Source: Candidatus Streptomyces philanthi
GTDB taxonomy: Bacteria > Actinomycetota > Actinomycetes > Streptomycetales > Streptomycetaceae
DNA: 64,000 bases
Direction of reading: 5' to 3'
NCBI GenBank assembly: GCA_018114805.1
Contig: CP073042.1
Coordinates: 744,001 to 808,000, forward strand
The notes under the pieces were generated by a model. That model worked only from the letters and a program-made list of their open reading frames with translations, searched no databases and had not been told where the DNA came from. Position 1 is the stretch's first letter. The number at the start of each line of letters is the position of its first letter. Positions 19,757 to 28,815 of this stretch are shown piece after piece. The translations under genes and the position numbers were made by a program.

Positions 19757-20359
19757 ATGGCTCGCTGGGGTACCGCCCTGCTATGCAGCGGGCCGAGACC
19801 ACGCGCCGTGATACTCGCCGTGGCGGGCTTGCTGGTCACGGCGTGCAGTGGTCCACCATCAAGCACCCATTCAGAGGTGTACCCACAAGTCGAATTCCCG
19901 TTCGACCGTGCAGTGCGGAAAGCACTCGCCGAAGTCCCCGACAGCAAGCTGTTCTCGGTGGTTCTGCGTCAGGTTTCCAGCCCGGAGCCCGCATGGCGGA
20001 CCGAGGTCGCCACCAAGGACGGCACTGTGCACCTGGTACGCATCGATGCCACCCTCGGCAGGCTGCTGAGTACCGCTGTGCCGGCCGACCAGTCGCCCGA
20101 GGAGAAGGCGAGAACGGCGGCGTTGGTTGAGGCGGCGAAGGTGCTTCCGGAGGAAGCCGCCGAGAAGGTGGCGGCCAAGGCGATGGAGGACCCGCGCTTC
20201 GGCAAGGTGACCGAGGTCCGGCTGATGCAGTACAGGATGGAAAGGCTCGTATGGTCCGTCACGGTCGCGGCTATCGCCCCGGAGAAGACGCACACCTACC
20301 AAGTCGACGCCTTGAGCGCCAAGGTGGTCGACAGCCGAACGAGCGAGACCACGTCATAG
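19757..20359 (+). CDS. Lipoprotein with PepSY-like domain
   Basis: A 200-residue protein from ATG 19757 with GGAAGG about 12 nt upstream. The signal peptide (RPRAVILAVAGLLVTA) ends in a lipobox LVTACSG, so a diacylglyceryl-modified extracytoplasmic protein is expected. The mature part has two alternating helix/strand units (FDRAVRKALAEVPDSKLFSVVL... then VLPEEAAEKVAAKAMEDPRFG) ending in a PepSY-like strand pattern TYQVDALSAKVVDSR. PepSY domains are thought to inhibit proteases or sense envelope state; a specific role here is not known. The gene sits directly after a broken sigma factor. Confidence 0.75.
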   Translation: MARWGTALLCSGPRPRAVILAVAGLLVTACSGPPSSTHSEVYPQVEFPFDRAVRKALAEVPDSKLFSVVLRQVSSPEPAWRTEVATKDGTVHLVRIDATLGRLLSTAVPADQSPEEKARTAALVEAAKVLPEEAAEKVAAKAMEDPRFGKVTEVRLMQYRMERLVWSVTVAAIAPEKTHTYQVDALSAKVVDSRTSETTS

Positions 20360-20656
20360 CACGACCTCACCCTCGACGTGAGGTGACTGACGCCATCGTG
20401 TCCGTGACCGTCGTGACGCCCACCCGTCCACCATCAGCGGCAGCGGTACCCACCCAGCGCGGTCGCCTCATCGCCGGCCTTCCCCAGAACACGGGCAACG
20501 AGCACCAGCCCCGGAACACCGCGCCCGGCCCAACCGACGACCAAGTGCCACGGGCGGCTCTCGACCGCTCGTCGGCGACACTCATCTTCCCGACGAGGCC
20601 GGACGGTGAGAGCGGTCCGGTTTCCGGCCGCCTTGGTCGGGAAAACCCCTAGCTCC

Positions 20657-22167
20657 ATGAAGGACAGAGCCCAAGCTCCGACCGCTGTGCCCGACCCCGC
20701 CTGCCCGCCATGGGTCCTACGGGAGTACGGCGTTATCGCCGACGGCGAGCGAGGGGCGCTGGTGGACCCAGAAGGCGGGATCGTGTGGTTGTGCGCACCG
20801 CGCTGGCACAGTGACGCGGTCTTCTCGGCAATGATCGGAGGCGCTGAGCACTTCACGGTGGCGCCTGCGGATGATTGGCACGTGTGGGGCGGCGCCTACG
20901 AGGAGGGCACCCTGATCTGGGTGAACCGATGGGTGAGCGCGGATTCCGTGATAGAGTGCCGTGACGCCCTGGCGATGCCGGCGCGCCCCGACCGACTCGT
21001 CCTGCTGCGCCGGATCCACGTCGTCGAGGGCGCGGCGCGGCTCCGTCTGGAACTGGACGCCCGCCCGAGGTTCGGCGCACGTCGCATGCGGGATCCCCGT
21101 CTGGAGGGGGACGTGTGGACCGCCGCGGCCGAAGGGCTGCGGATGCGCCTCCGTGGTGCCCGCCACGCGTCGTGGGATCCCGAGACCGGCCTGCGGCGGC
21201 GAGTTCCGGCTGGGCAGGGGTGAGGAGCACGACCTCGTGCTGGAGGTGTCCACCGATTCCGAACGGCCTCGGCTTGACCCCGGGGACCTGTGGGCGGCCA
21301 CCGAGCGGGAGTGGCGGCGCGCCGTGCCGGACTGCTCCGCCCTCGCCGCCCCGCGCGACGCCCGACACGCCTACGCCGTGCTCCGGGGGCTGACCAGTAG
21401 CGCGGGCGGCATGGTCGCAGCCGTGACCACGTCGCTTCCGGAGCGGGCGAACACCGGGCGCAGCTACGACTACCGTTTCGCCTGGCTGCGCGACCAGTGC
21501 TACGCGGGCCTCGCGGTCGCCGCGCACGGGCCGCACGAACTCTTGGACAGCGCCGTAGCGTTCACGGCGGACCGTATCCCCGCCGACGGGGACGCCGTTC
21601 GGCCCGCCTACACGGTCACCGGCGAGCCGATGCCCAGGGAGCACGCGCTGCCGTTGCCCGGCTACCCGGGCGGCAGCGACCGTATCGGCAACGAGGCGGC
21701 CACCCAGTTCCAGCTCGACACCTTCGGCGAGGCACTCCAGTTGTTCGCGGCCGCCGCCCGTCACAACCCGCTCGCCCCGGAGGCGGAGGCGGCAGTGCGG
21801 GTCGCCGTCGACGCCGTGGAACGCCGCTGGCCGGAGCCCGATGCCGGGCTGTGGGAGCTGGAAAACCGGTGGTGTACCCACTCTCGGCTCAGCGTGGTTT
21901 GCGGACTACGCAGGATCGCGGAAGTCCTGCCTGGCAAGGACAGCCGGCGCTGCGCCGATATGGCCGACACTGTCCTGGCGGAGACGCGCCGACGTTGTCT
22001 GCACCCGGACGGGTACTGGCGCCGGGCCGCCGACGACGACGGGCCCGAGGCCGCCCTGCTGGTGCCGCTGGCCCGGGGATGCGCGGACGCGGACGACTCC
22101 AGTGCCGCGCTGACTCGTGCCCGCATCGAGGACACGCTGGCCCAGGACGGCTACCTCTACCGCTTCG
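20657..22167 (+). pseudogene. GH15 glucoamylase/trehalase-like enzyme, frameshifted and C-terminally deleted
   Basis: The N-terminal super-sandwich (YGVIADGERGALVDPEGGIVWLC) and the (alpha/alpha)6 barrel motifs SYDYRFAWLRDQCYAG and GLWELENRWCTHSRL mark a family 15 glycoside hydrolase. The frame shifts near 21195. At about 22165 the protein stops matching after AQDGYLYRF and runs into sequence antisense to the neighbouring SDR gene. The whole C-terminal part, including the distal general-base region, is gone. A full member is about 600 residues; about 500 remain. Start ATG 20657 is a choice without a strong ribosome site. Members release glucose from starch, glycogen or trehalose. Confidence 0.8.
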
Positions 22168-22710
22168 GTCGTGCAAGAGCTCGCAGCGCAGGGACTCCGT
22201 GAACCCCTTGATGGCGTGTTTGGCACCGCAGTACACCGACTGCAGCGGCACGCTGCGATGTGCCAGCGCCGAGCCGACCTGCACGATGGTGCCCCGGTCG
22301 CGCGGCACCATGCGGCGCAGGGCCGCCTGAGTGCCGTACACGAAGCCGAAGTAGGTCACCTCGGTGGCCCGCCGGAACTCCTCCGGTCTGATCTCCGGCA
22401 CAGGCGCGAACACGGTCGAGAAGGCCGTGTTCACCCATACGTCGATCGGCCCCAGTTCCGTCTCCACACGTTCCGCTGCGGCGTCGACGGCCTCGGCGTC
22501 GGACACGTCCACGACCAGGGAAAGCGCATGCCCGCCCGCCTCGCGGACGTCACGGGCCGCGCTCTGAAGGCCTTCCTCGCCCCGGGCGAGCAGCGCGACG
22601 GAGGCGCCGCGCGCGGCGAAGGCCCGGGATGTGGCACGTCCGACCCCGCCGCTCGCGCCCGTCACAACGACGACCTGCGTCGCGCCGCGCTCGCGGCGTT
22701 CGGCGGTCAT
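22163..22710 (-). pseudogene. SDR-family dehydrogenase, C-terminus deleted
   Basis: ATG 22710 overlaps the stop of the intact TPP enzyme (ATGA), so the two form an operon. The Rossmann motif VTGASGGVGRATSRAFAARG, the NNA-like segment WVNTAFST and the catalytic Y-x3-K in SVYCGAKHAIKGFTES are present. Homology ends at LRCELLHDRS around 22165, exactly where the convergent GH15 gene also ends, so about 100 C-terminal residues are missing. Related long SDRs of this type reduce or oxidise small carbonyl substrates with NAD(P). The reading frame continues into unrelated antisense sequence. Confidence 0.8.
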
Positions 22711-24509
22711 GAGCTGCCCCGGCCCGGCAGGTGCTCCGCGTACTCCGTGATCTTCTGGCGCACACCCTTGGCAGTGATGCCCGCCTTCTCAGGATCGTGC
22801 AGGGCCGCCTTGGCGGCCTTCATGCCCTGCTCGGTCATGATGTGCGGCGGAATCGGCGCGATCTCCGGGTCGACCTTGAATTGGAGCACGACCGGCACGT
22901 CGGAGGCCAGGGCCTCGTCCCAGGCGGCACCGATCTCCTCCGGATCGTCGCACACGATGCCCTTGAGGCCGATGAGCTGGGCGTAGGCGGCGTAGGGAAT
23001 GTCAGGGATGTCCTGTGATCCGGGGTACTTCGGATCGCCAGCCATGGCCCGCTGCTCCCAGGTGACCTGGTTGAGGTCCTGATTGTTGAACACGCAGAAG
23101 ATCAACGGCGCCGCGCCGGCCAGACGGTCGAGGTAGCGCTTGACCGTGATCATCTCGTTCATACCGTTCATCTGGCATGCTCCGTCACCCACGAACGCGA
23201 TGACGGGACGGTCCGGATAGGCGAACCGCGCCGCGATGGCGTACGGGGTGCCCGGACCCATGGTGGCCAGCGTGCCGGAGAGCGAAGCGCGCATGCCTTG
23301 GCGAAGCTTGATGTTGCGGGCCCACCAGTTGGTGCCCGAGCCCGAGTCGGCGGTCAGGATCGCGTTGTCGGGCAGTCGCGGCGAGAGTTCTGCGGCGACT
23401 GCCTGCGGGTTGATGGTGGTGTCGAAGTGCTGGGCTGCCCACCGCTCACACAGGTCGTTCCACTCGCGGACGTCCTTCTCGATCTTCTCCCGCCACGAGC
23501 GGTCCTCCTTGCGTCGTAGCAGCGGGGTCAGCGCCTTCAGAGTCTCCTTGGCGTCCTCCACGAGATGCGCTTCCATGGGGTAACGGATGCCGATCATGCG
23601 ACCGTCGATGTCGATCTCGACACCCCGCGCCTGCCCCTCGTCGGGCAGCCACTCCGAGTACGGGAAGCTGCTGCCGACCATGAGCAGGGTGTCGCAGCCA
23701 CGGATCAGGTTGTCGCTCGGCTTGCTGCCGAGCAGGCCGATGGGGCCGGTGACGAACGGCAGGTCATCGGGCAGGACCTCGCGGCCGAGCAGTGCCTTGG
23801 CGACGCCGGCGCCGAGCAGTTCGGCCACCTCGACGACCTCGGCCTCGGCGCCGGCGGCGCCCTGCCCGACGAGCATGGCGACCTTGCCGCCCTCGTTGAG
23901 GATGTCGGCGGCCTTGCGCACCTCGTCGAGGTCCGGCAGGACGCGAGGCAGGCTCCAGCCGACGCTAGAGAACACCGAGCCGTGCATCTTCGGCGGCGAG
24001 GGCTGGGCGTCCTCCTCCTGCACGTCCTTCGGAATGATGATGGTCGCGACGCTGCGGGTGGTGAGCGCGGTCTTGAAGGCCCGGTCGATGACGTGCCGGG
24101 CCTGTCCGGGGTGCACGATCATCTGGCAGAACTCGGACACGTCCGCGAAGAGCCGCTCCAGGTCCACCTCCTGCTGGTAGTGGGCACCGAGACTGAGCCG
24201 CTTCTGCTGAGCGACCACAGCGACCACCGGCTGATGGTCGAGCTTGGCGTCGTACAGGCCGTTGAGCAGGTGCACCGCGCCCGGCCCCGACGTGGCGACA
24301 CAGCAGCCGACCTCGCCGGTGAACTTGGCGTGCGCGCACGCCATGAACGCGGCCATCTCCTCATGCCTGACCTGAATGAACTCCGGCTCCCCCTTCGCCC
24401 GGTCGAAGGCACCCAACAATCCGTTGATGCCATCGCCCGGGTATACGTACACGCGCTGGACACCCCACTCGGTCAAGCATTGCAGCACATAGTCGGCGAC
24501 TTCGGTCAT
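22707..24509 (-). CDS. TPP-dependent enzyme (pyruvate oxidase/acetolactate synthase type), copy 3, intact
   Basis: A 600-residue thiamine-diphosphate enzyme from ATG 24509, preceded by AGGAGAAG. The PYR domain has VYVYPGDGINGLLGAF and the catalytic Glu in VRHEEMAAFMACAHAKFTG. The central domain follows (AAEVVEVAELLGAGVAK-like segment; FVTGPIGLLGSKPSDN). The PP domain has AILTADSGSGTNWW, GDGACQMNGM and FNNQDLNQV for TPP and Mg binding. Best described as a PoxB-like pyruvate oxidase/dehydrogenase, although acetolactate synthase-like chemistry cannot be excluded from sequence. It is the only undamaged member of three paralogues within 23 kb and is coupled to a truncated SDR. Confidence 0.9.
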   Translation of the reverse strand: MTEVADYVLQCLTEWGVQRVYVYPGDGINGLLGAFDRAKGEPEFIQVRHEEMAAFMACAHAKFTGEVGCCVATSGPGAVHLLNGLYDAKLDHQPVVAVVAQQKRLSLGAHYQQEVDLERLFADVSEFCQMIVHPGQARHVIDRAFKTALTTRSVATIIIPKDVQEEDAQPSPPKMHGSVFSSVGWSLPRVLPDLDEVRKAADILNEGGKVAMLVGQGAAGAEAEVVEVAELLGAGVAKALLGREVLPDDLPFVTGPIGLLGSKPSDNLIRGCDTLLMVGSSFPYSEWLPDEGQARGVEIDIDGRMIGIRYPMEAHLVEDAKETLKALTPLLRRKEDRSWREKIEKDVREWNDLCERWAAQHFDTTINPQAVAAELSPRLPDNAILTADSGSGTNWWARNIKLRQGMRASLSGTLATMGPGTPYAIAARFAYPDRPVIAFVGDGACQMNGMNEMITVKRYLDRLAGAAPLIFCVFNNQDLNQVTWEQRAMAGDPKYPGSQDIPDIPYAAYAQLIGLKGIVCDDPEEIGAAWDEALASDVPVVLQFKVDPEIAPIPPHIMTEQGMKAAKAALHDPEKAGITAKGVRQKITEYAEHLPGRGSS

Positions 24510-24722
24510 GGGCTTCTCCTGAGCGAGCGGTAGGGACGGTGGCTCATTGGGTTGCCTTGCGCACCGTCGCGTAAACCGGCGCCTGCGCGACCGTTCGGGT
24601 GCTTTCCCGAAGACCTTTGCATAGAGCAAAACCATCGGGGAACTCGGGCAAGGACGAGGCCGACCCCCTCAGCCGACCGGGCTCGCCGATCCCCCCGACA
24701 TCAAGTGAGAGCGACAGGTCCC

Positions 24723-25539
24723 ATGGACACCTCGACTCCCCACGGCTCACGGTCGCCAGCTCATCCGGAAGAGGTCGCAGCCCGGGCGTACGGCCCGACA
24801 CCCGGGGAGGAACTGGTGCGCCGAATGGCGGCCTGCCCGCCCGGCCCGGAGCACCAAGCCCTGCGCGAGGAGGCGATCATGGCCTTCCTGCCCGTCGCCC
24901 GCCGCATCGCCCGCCGCTACGGCTCTCGCGCCGAAAGCCGGGAAGACCTCTACCAGGTCGCCTGCCTTGGTCTGGTCAAGGCCGTCGACCGTTACGACCC
25001 CAGCCGCGGACACGCCTTCCTCTTCCTACGCCGTGCCCACCATCGACGGCGAAGTCAAACGCCACCTACGCGATCACACGTGGGAAGTCCATGTCCCCCG
25101 CCGCGTACAGGACCGTCACCGCCGTGTCCGGATGGCCCAGGAGGAACTGCGCCGTAAGGGCGACGAGAACGGCGGGACCGTGCGTGAGCTGCAGCAGCTC
25201 ACCGGTATCACTGAAGACGACGTCAGACTGGCCCTGCGCGCCGACCAGGCACGCAACCCTCTCTCCATGGACGAGGAACGCAGCCCCGGGAAAAGTAGCT
25301 CTCTGGCGGCCACCATCGGCGCGGACGACCCCCGCCTCGACCGCATCACCGACCTTGTCGCCCTCGCCGCCCTCATCCCCGAACTGCCGGACCGGGAACG
25401 CACCATCCTGCGCCTCTACTTCTTCGGCTCCCTCACCCAGCGAGAGGTGGCAGACGCGGTAGGGATCTCACAGATGCACGTTTCCCGCCTGCTCAATCGT
25501 TCCTGCGCCGATCTGCGGCAACGCCTGCTGGCCAGCTGA
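24723..25539 (+). pseudogene. SigB/SigF/SigG-type sigma factor, copy 2, frameshifted
   Basis: ATG 24723 opens MDTSTPHGSRSPAHPEEV. Region 2 (MAFLPVARRIARRYGSR, DLYQVACLGLVKAVDRYDPSRGHAF) is followed by a one-base insertion near 25020. The frame then continues as SSYAVPTIDGEVKRHLRDHTW, region 3 and a region 4 ending EVADAVGISQMHVSRLLNRSC to a normal stop at 25539. Apart from the extra base the gene is full length (about 270 residues). It would direct a general-stress regulon. The insertion lies in a CTTCCTCTTCC tract, so consensus error is possible. Confidence 0.85.
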
Positions 25540-25903
25540 GAACACAGCACCGTGCGAACCGGTCACGACAGGCAGAGCGCGACGGTCGGCCCCCAGGTCC
25601 GGCGGCTACTTGGTTGCGCAGGAGCCGGGACGCCCATCGGATTGCCGCTGGGGAGGGCTGGGCGTCCCACCAGGAGGCCCCTGGTCCAGAGTCCGGCGCA
25701 GACGGCAGCTCAGAGGTCAAGTGCGGCACGTCGGACCGGGAGCCCCGCCACCAGGCCGAGCTGGTCAGGGACAGCTTGGCCTGGTCCACGAGCACCGGGG
25801 CCGGCGGAACCCAGCGGCCGCTATTTGGGCGGGACGGCTCCAGCCTTGCGCTGACGCTCATGTCCACCCGGGTCAGTTCACAGCGCGAACGCGGCATCGC
25901 ACC
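25540..25903. other. Intergenic region, nothing recognised
   Basis: About 360 bp between the sigma-factor stop and the end of the DUF2180 gene (convergent). No reading frame has homology that I recognise and no strong hairpin is apparent. Confidence 0.5.
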
Positions 25904-26110
25904 TCAGGGCGACTTCTCCGCTGCACGGCACACGGGACAAGTCAGCCTCCTGGCTGGCTGGTCATGGGTCACCTTGCCAGGTTGGGCGGCTCCACGCAGA
26001 TGGGCAGTCTCCTTGCGCACATGATCGATGCAGACGCCGGCACCGCACAGCCGACAGGCGGCTACCACTTCCGAAGTCCGCTCCGACTGGACACATTCAT
26101 AGCATTTCAC
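25904..26110 (-). CDS. DUF2180 zinc-ribbon protein
   Basis: A 68-residue protein from GTG 26110 (VKCYECVQSERTSE). It has three cysteine knuckles, CYEC, CRLCGAGVC followed by IDHV, and LTCPVC near the C-terminus. This is the standard pattern of DUF2180, a small actinobacterial protein that probably binds zinc. A longer frame extends upstream but has no family resemblance, so the short start is preferred. Function is unknown. Confidence 0.85.
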   Translation of the reverse strand: MKCYECVQSERTSEVVAACRLCGAGVCIDHVRKETAHLRGAAQPGKVTHDQPARRLTCPVCRAAEKSP

Positions 26111-26315
26111 TCGCGGACCTCTCGGCCAGAGGGCTGACTGCGAAGGCCCCAACGGCGGGCTCAACTCGCTGCAGAGTCCCCTCGCTACAGCTCCACAAAC
26201 ACGGCACCGTACGGGAGCTGTTTCATGATCACGGCGGCGATTCGTCCCTGGCATGTTGACTGCGCCAACAGCGGCCGTCACCACCTCCAGCAACCTCTGC
26301 TCGTCGATCGAGGTG

Positions 26316-26670
26316 TCACCCTCCCCCCGTGGAAGCCGGGGAGGTATGAACACCGGATCCGGTCCGCGAGAGGAAATAGGAGCGTACGACTGCGATCACA
26401 CACGCAGCGACGAGAGCGGCAGTCCACCCACCAGACCACGAGGAGGCCCGGTCCAGGAGGCTCCGGCCCTGACGCCGCGAGGTGCCACTCGTCCCCCGGG
26501 TCGTACATGACAGTGATTTCGTCGCCCGGGCGGGTGTTCTGCCCGCAGCCCCGCCAGATGCGAACCCGGAGAGGGACGCCCTTCCGGTCGACCACCGAGC
26601 AGAAGTAGCGGCTGCGGCCCGAAGCGGCTGGCGTCGGATCCTCCACCGATGTCACCAGCACAGACTCCAC
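26316..26670 (-). pseudogene. Small DUF3592-like membrane protein, frameshifted
   Basis: From GTG 26670 the protein reads ESVLVTSVEDPTPAASGRSRYFCSVVD, then RIWRGCGQNTRPGDEITVMYDPGD, a pattern of small actinobacterial membrane proteins with a beta-rich soluble part. After DEWHLAA the frame must shift by one near 26450. The next frame then gives a clean membrane helix (WTAALVAACVIAVVRSYF) and stops at 26316. Without the shift the tail is cysteine- and arginine-rich nonsense. Function is unknown. Confidence 0.5.
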
Positions 26671-26689
26671 ACGTCCCGCTCCGCGAGCA

Positions 26690-26806
26690 CTACACCCGCA
26701 GCCAGCCGGGGGCCTGGACCACGGCTCGCAAATGGGCCCTCAGGCGCGGTTCTATCGCAGGCAGGCGTGGGGGCAGTCGGCGCACGTACATCTCCACCTC
26801 CGCATT
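26690..26806 (-). other. Short coding-like fragment upstream of the membrane protein
   Basis: On the minus strand a short frame reads EMYVRRLPPRLPAIEP followed by RLRAHLRAVVQAPGWLRV and stops at 26690, 20 nt before the next gene starts. Codon third positions look coding, but there is no usable start and no family that I recognise, so it may be the tail of a deleted gene. Confidence 0.3.
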
Positions 26807-26840
26807 CGTCCGGCGTTGCCCGGCATCAGGTGCCATCGCG

Positions 26841-26875
26841 AGTTTCGCCGGTCGCGACTCGCGACCGGCGAAACT
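26841..26875. repeat. Perfect 17-bp inverted repeat with 1-nt spacer
   Basis: Arms 26841-26857 and 26859-26875 are perfect reverse complements around a single C. It lies between a minus-strand gene fragment and the end of the MarR gene, in DNA without a clear coding role. It could be a factor-independent terminator or a cruciform/protein site; there is no T run on either side. Confidence 0.8.
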
Positions 26876-27041
26876 GCGCCTCCACCTCTTTCCCTGCGTC
26901 GGACACAGGCGTTTCCCGCGCCACCGTGGGATCGAGCGATGAGGCCCGGCCTTCGCGATTCTCTCTTATTAAGCAAAACGCGACAGAGAGGGGAGAATCA
27001 GCCCCGTTACGCGGTAGGGGCCCGACCGTTACCGCACGCCG

Positions 27042-27578
27042 TCAGGCATCGCGGGCCCCTCCGGCATCCACGACCCAGCCCAGCGGGTGCGGCCCTTGAT
27101 CGTCCAGCGCCATCGCCAGAGGTTCACCGCCGGCCTCGTTGAAGGCGGTCAGCGCCTCGACCAGGGCCAGGCGTTGCGCCGGTGTGAGCCGTTCGACGAT
27201 CGCGGCGATCTCGGCGTGGCGTCTGGCGGTCACGTCCTCGACTATGCGCCGGCCCTCACCGGTGAGTCTCAGCAGTGTCTCGCGGCGGTTGCCGGTGTTG
27301 GTCTGCCGGTCGGCGAGTCCGGCGGCGATCAACCGGTGGACCATCCGCATCGCCGTGGAGGGCGCGACCTGGAGCAGGTCGGCGAGCCCGACCAGTTTCG
27401 TCGCGCCGCGGGTAGACAGCACCACCAGCATCCGCATCTGCGGCAGCGTCACGGGTTCCTCGACCGCGGCCAGGGAGCGGGCGGAGACGGCGACCAGCAG
27501 GCGCGAGGCGGTCAGTACCGCGTTCGTGACCGCATCGACGTCTTCCACAGTCTCAGGGCGGGTCTCGTACTCCGGCAT
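27042..27578 (-). CDS. MarR-family transcriptional regulator
   Basis: A 178-residue protein with a winged helix-turn-helix: MRMLVVLSTRGATKLVGLADLLQ, then VAPSTAMRMVHRLIAAGLADR as recognition helix, and the wing NTGNRRETLLRLTGEGRRIV. Dimerisation helices flank it, and the C-terminal tail is longer than in most MarR proteins (EPLAMALDDQGPHPLGW). MarR dimers repress nearby genes and respond to phenolic or oxidative ligands. The neighbouring genes on either side are remnants, so the target is not evident. Confidence 0.88.
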   Translation of the reverse strand: MPEYETRPETVEDVDAVTNAVLTASRLLVAVSARSLAAVEEPVTLPQMRMLVVLSTRGATKLVGLADLLQVAPSTAMRMVHRLIAAGLADRQTNTGNRRETLLRLTGEGRRIVEDVTARRHAEIAAIVERLTPAQRLALVEALTAFNEAGGEPLAMALDDQGPHPLGWVVDAGGARDA

Positions 27579-27707
27579 ACGCCCTTTCTATAGCGCTGGA
27601 CTCCCAGATCACTCTCTCACTGGAACCAGATTTCTCCCGGTCCATGACCGCGACCGTGGTAGCGCATCAGGAGCATCGCGGCGTCGTGTGCGGGTGCGGC
27701 GACATGG

Positions 27708-27891
27708 CGGCAGCGAGTAGCCGGCGAAGCCCTCGGCCAGCGCCAGCAGGAGCAGGGTCGCGCCGATCAGCCAGTTGACCTCGCGGGGCCTGCGGAACGC
27801 GCCGGTGAAGAAGGAACGCCTTCCGCAGGAGGCCGCCGCTCTCGTACAGCGGAAGCCGCTCGTCGATGTGGTCCGCGGCGCGTTCGGTCGC
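27708..27891 (-). pseudogene. Cytochrome b (qcrB) scrap with internal deletion
   Basis: On the minus strand one frame gives [20 protein letters not shown] and then LLRKAF, which matches the N-terminus of actinobacterial QcrB. At about 27813 it switches to the adjacent frame and continues [20 protein letters not shown] and EGFAGYSLP. In the full qcrB at 3557-5173 these two segments are separated by about 90 residues, so an internal deletion removed them; everything after GYSLP is also missing. This is a clear remnant of a second cytochrome b gene. Confidence 0.8.
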
Positions 27892-27982
27892 ACGGCGGGC
27901 CCGCGCGGCCGCGCGGGCCCTGCTCCTCCTCCACACCACGGATCACGAGTGCCCTCGCGTCCGCGAGACCCCGAAACGGCCG

Positions 27983-28334
27983 TCACGTTCGATCACCCTT
28001 CGGCTTCCCACGCTGGTCGGGGGTGCCGTGCGGCGGCGGGCCGAAGGGCTCTGCCGCGGTGGCTGGGGACACCGGGGAATCGTTCTGGCCCTCGCGCTGC
28101 TCCGGACGCAGGGCACCCGGTTCGCCGGACGTCGGCTCGGCGCCGGCCTGTAGTTGCTCCAGCCGGGCGCCCAGCAGCTCGGTCACCGGCAGCCGATCGG
28201 CGTGCATCCGCTCGTATGCCAGTAGCTCCTCCACACTCTTCGGCAGTCAGTGACCGTACGCGGCTCTCCAGACCGCCGATCGGCAGGTGGTCGTAGTCGG
28301 GCAGCGGCAGGCTGCTGCGCGCGGGATCGGCCAT
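27983..28334 (-). pseudogene. Conserved actinobacterial LPDYDxLP protein, frameshifted
   Basis: ATG 28334 opens MADPARSSLPLPDYDHLPIG, followed by GLESRVRSLTAEE. One extra base near 28237 shifts the frame, after which VEELLAYERMHADRLPVTEL and LGARLEQLQAGAEPT continue to the stop at 27983. The pattern of a short LPDYD motif, a helical hairpin and a Pro/Gly-rich tail is common in small Streptomyces proteins of unknown function (I recall a DUF8129-type label, not certain). Confidence 0.6.
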
Positions 28335-28422
28335 GGTTCTCACTTCCCTGTGTACGACTGCCTGCGGATGGCCAGGTGTGCCGTGCGGCGGCTCGCGGCC
28401 CGTCCCGCAGGCAGCACTAGGT

Positions 28423-28779
28423 TCAGCCCTGCCCGCCACTGCCGAACGAACCGCTTCTGCCCTCATCCCAGCGGCGCCGTCGTTGCGAGGAGCTGCGCCG
28501 GGAGGGCATGTTGCCGTGGGCGCGCAACTCGTGCGGGGTCAGCCGGTCCTTGCTCCTGGGCACCTCATCGAGCTCCCGGTTCTCTCTGTCCTCATGGACC
28601 GGTCCCTCCTCGGGCACACGGGGTTGTTCCTCGGGGCGTGGCGCAGGTGGCTCCCGGCGCCTTATGCGGGCGCCCAGCACGAAGGCGCCGATGAGCAGCG
28701 CCACGACGACCAGACCGGCGATCATCAGTCCGATGCCGAGCGCACCTTCCGCGGCGATGTCCGTCCGTGCGATGTCCAT
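28423..28779 (-). CDS. DUF6479 membrane protein
   Basis: About 118 residues from ATG 28779 (an in-frame ATG at 28806 is possible). One N-terminal membrane helix (GIGLMIAGLVVVALLIGAFV) precedes a short RIRRREPPAPRPEEQPR segment, a conserved EVPRSKDRLTPHELRAHGN and a basic Ser/Arg-rich tail. This is the DUF6479 pattern. It is intact and lies in a row of small minus-strand stress-type genes. Function is unknown. Confidence 0.75.
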   Translation of the reverse strand: MDIARTDIAAEGALGIGLMIAGLVVVALLIGAFVLGARIRRREPPAPRPEEQPRVPEEGPVHEDRENRELDEVPRSKDRLTPHELRAHGNMPSRRSSSQRRRRWDEGRSGSFGSGGQG

Positions 28780-28815
28780 GGCCCGCGAGTACCCCTGGCA
28801 CCCCAAGTGAACCGA

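Noticed and set aside
19281..19811. Long C-terminal extension of sigma factor copy 1
   Set aside because: After the region 4 helix-turn-helix the frame is Arg/Pro-rich and overlaps the lipoprotein start; it is read-through after a lost stop rather than a domain.
23565..24533. Open plus-strand frame antisense to TPP enzyme copy 3
   Set aside because: Pure shadow of the intact minus-strand gene with no ribosome site or family signature.
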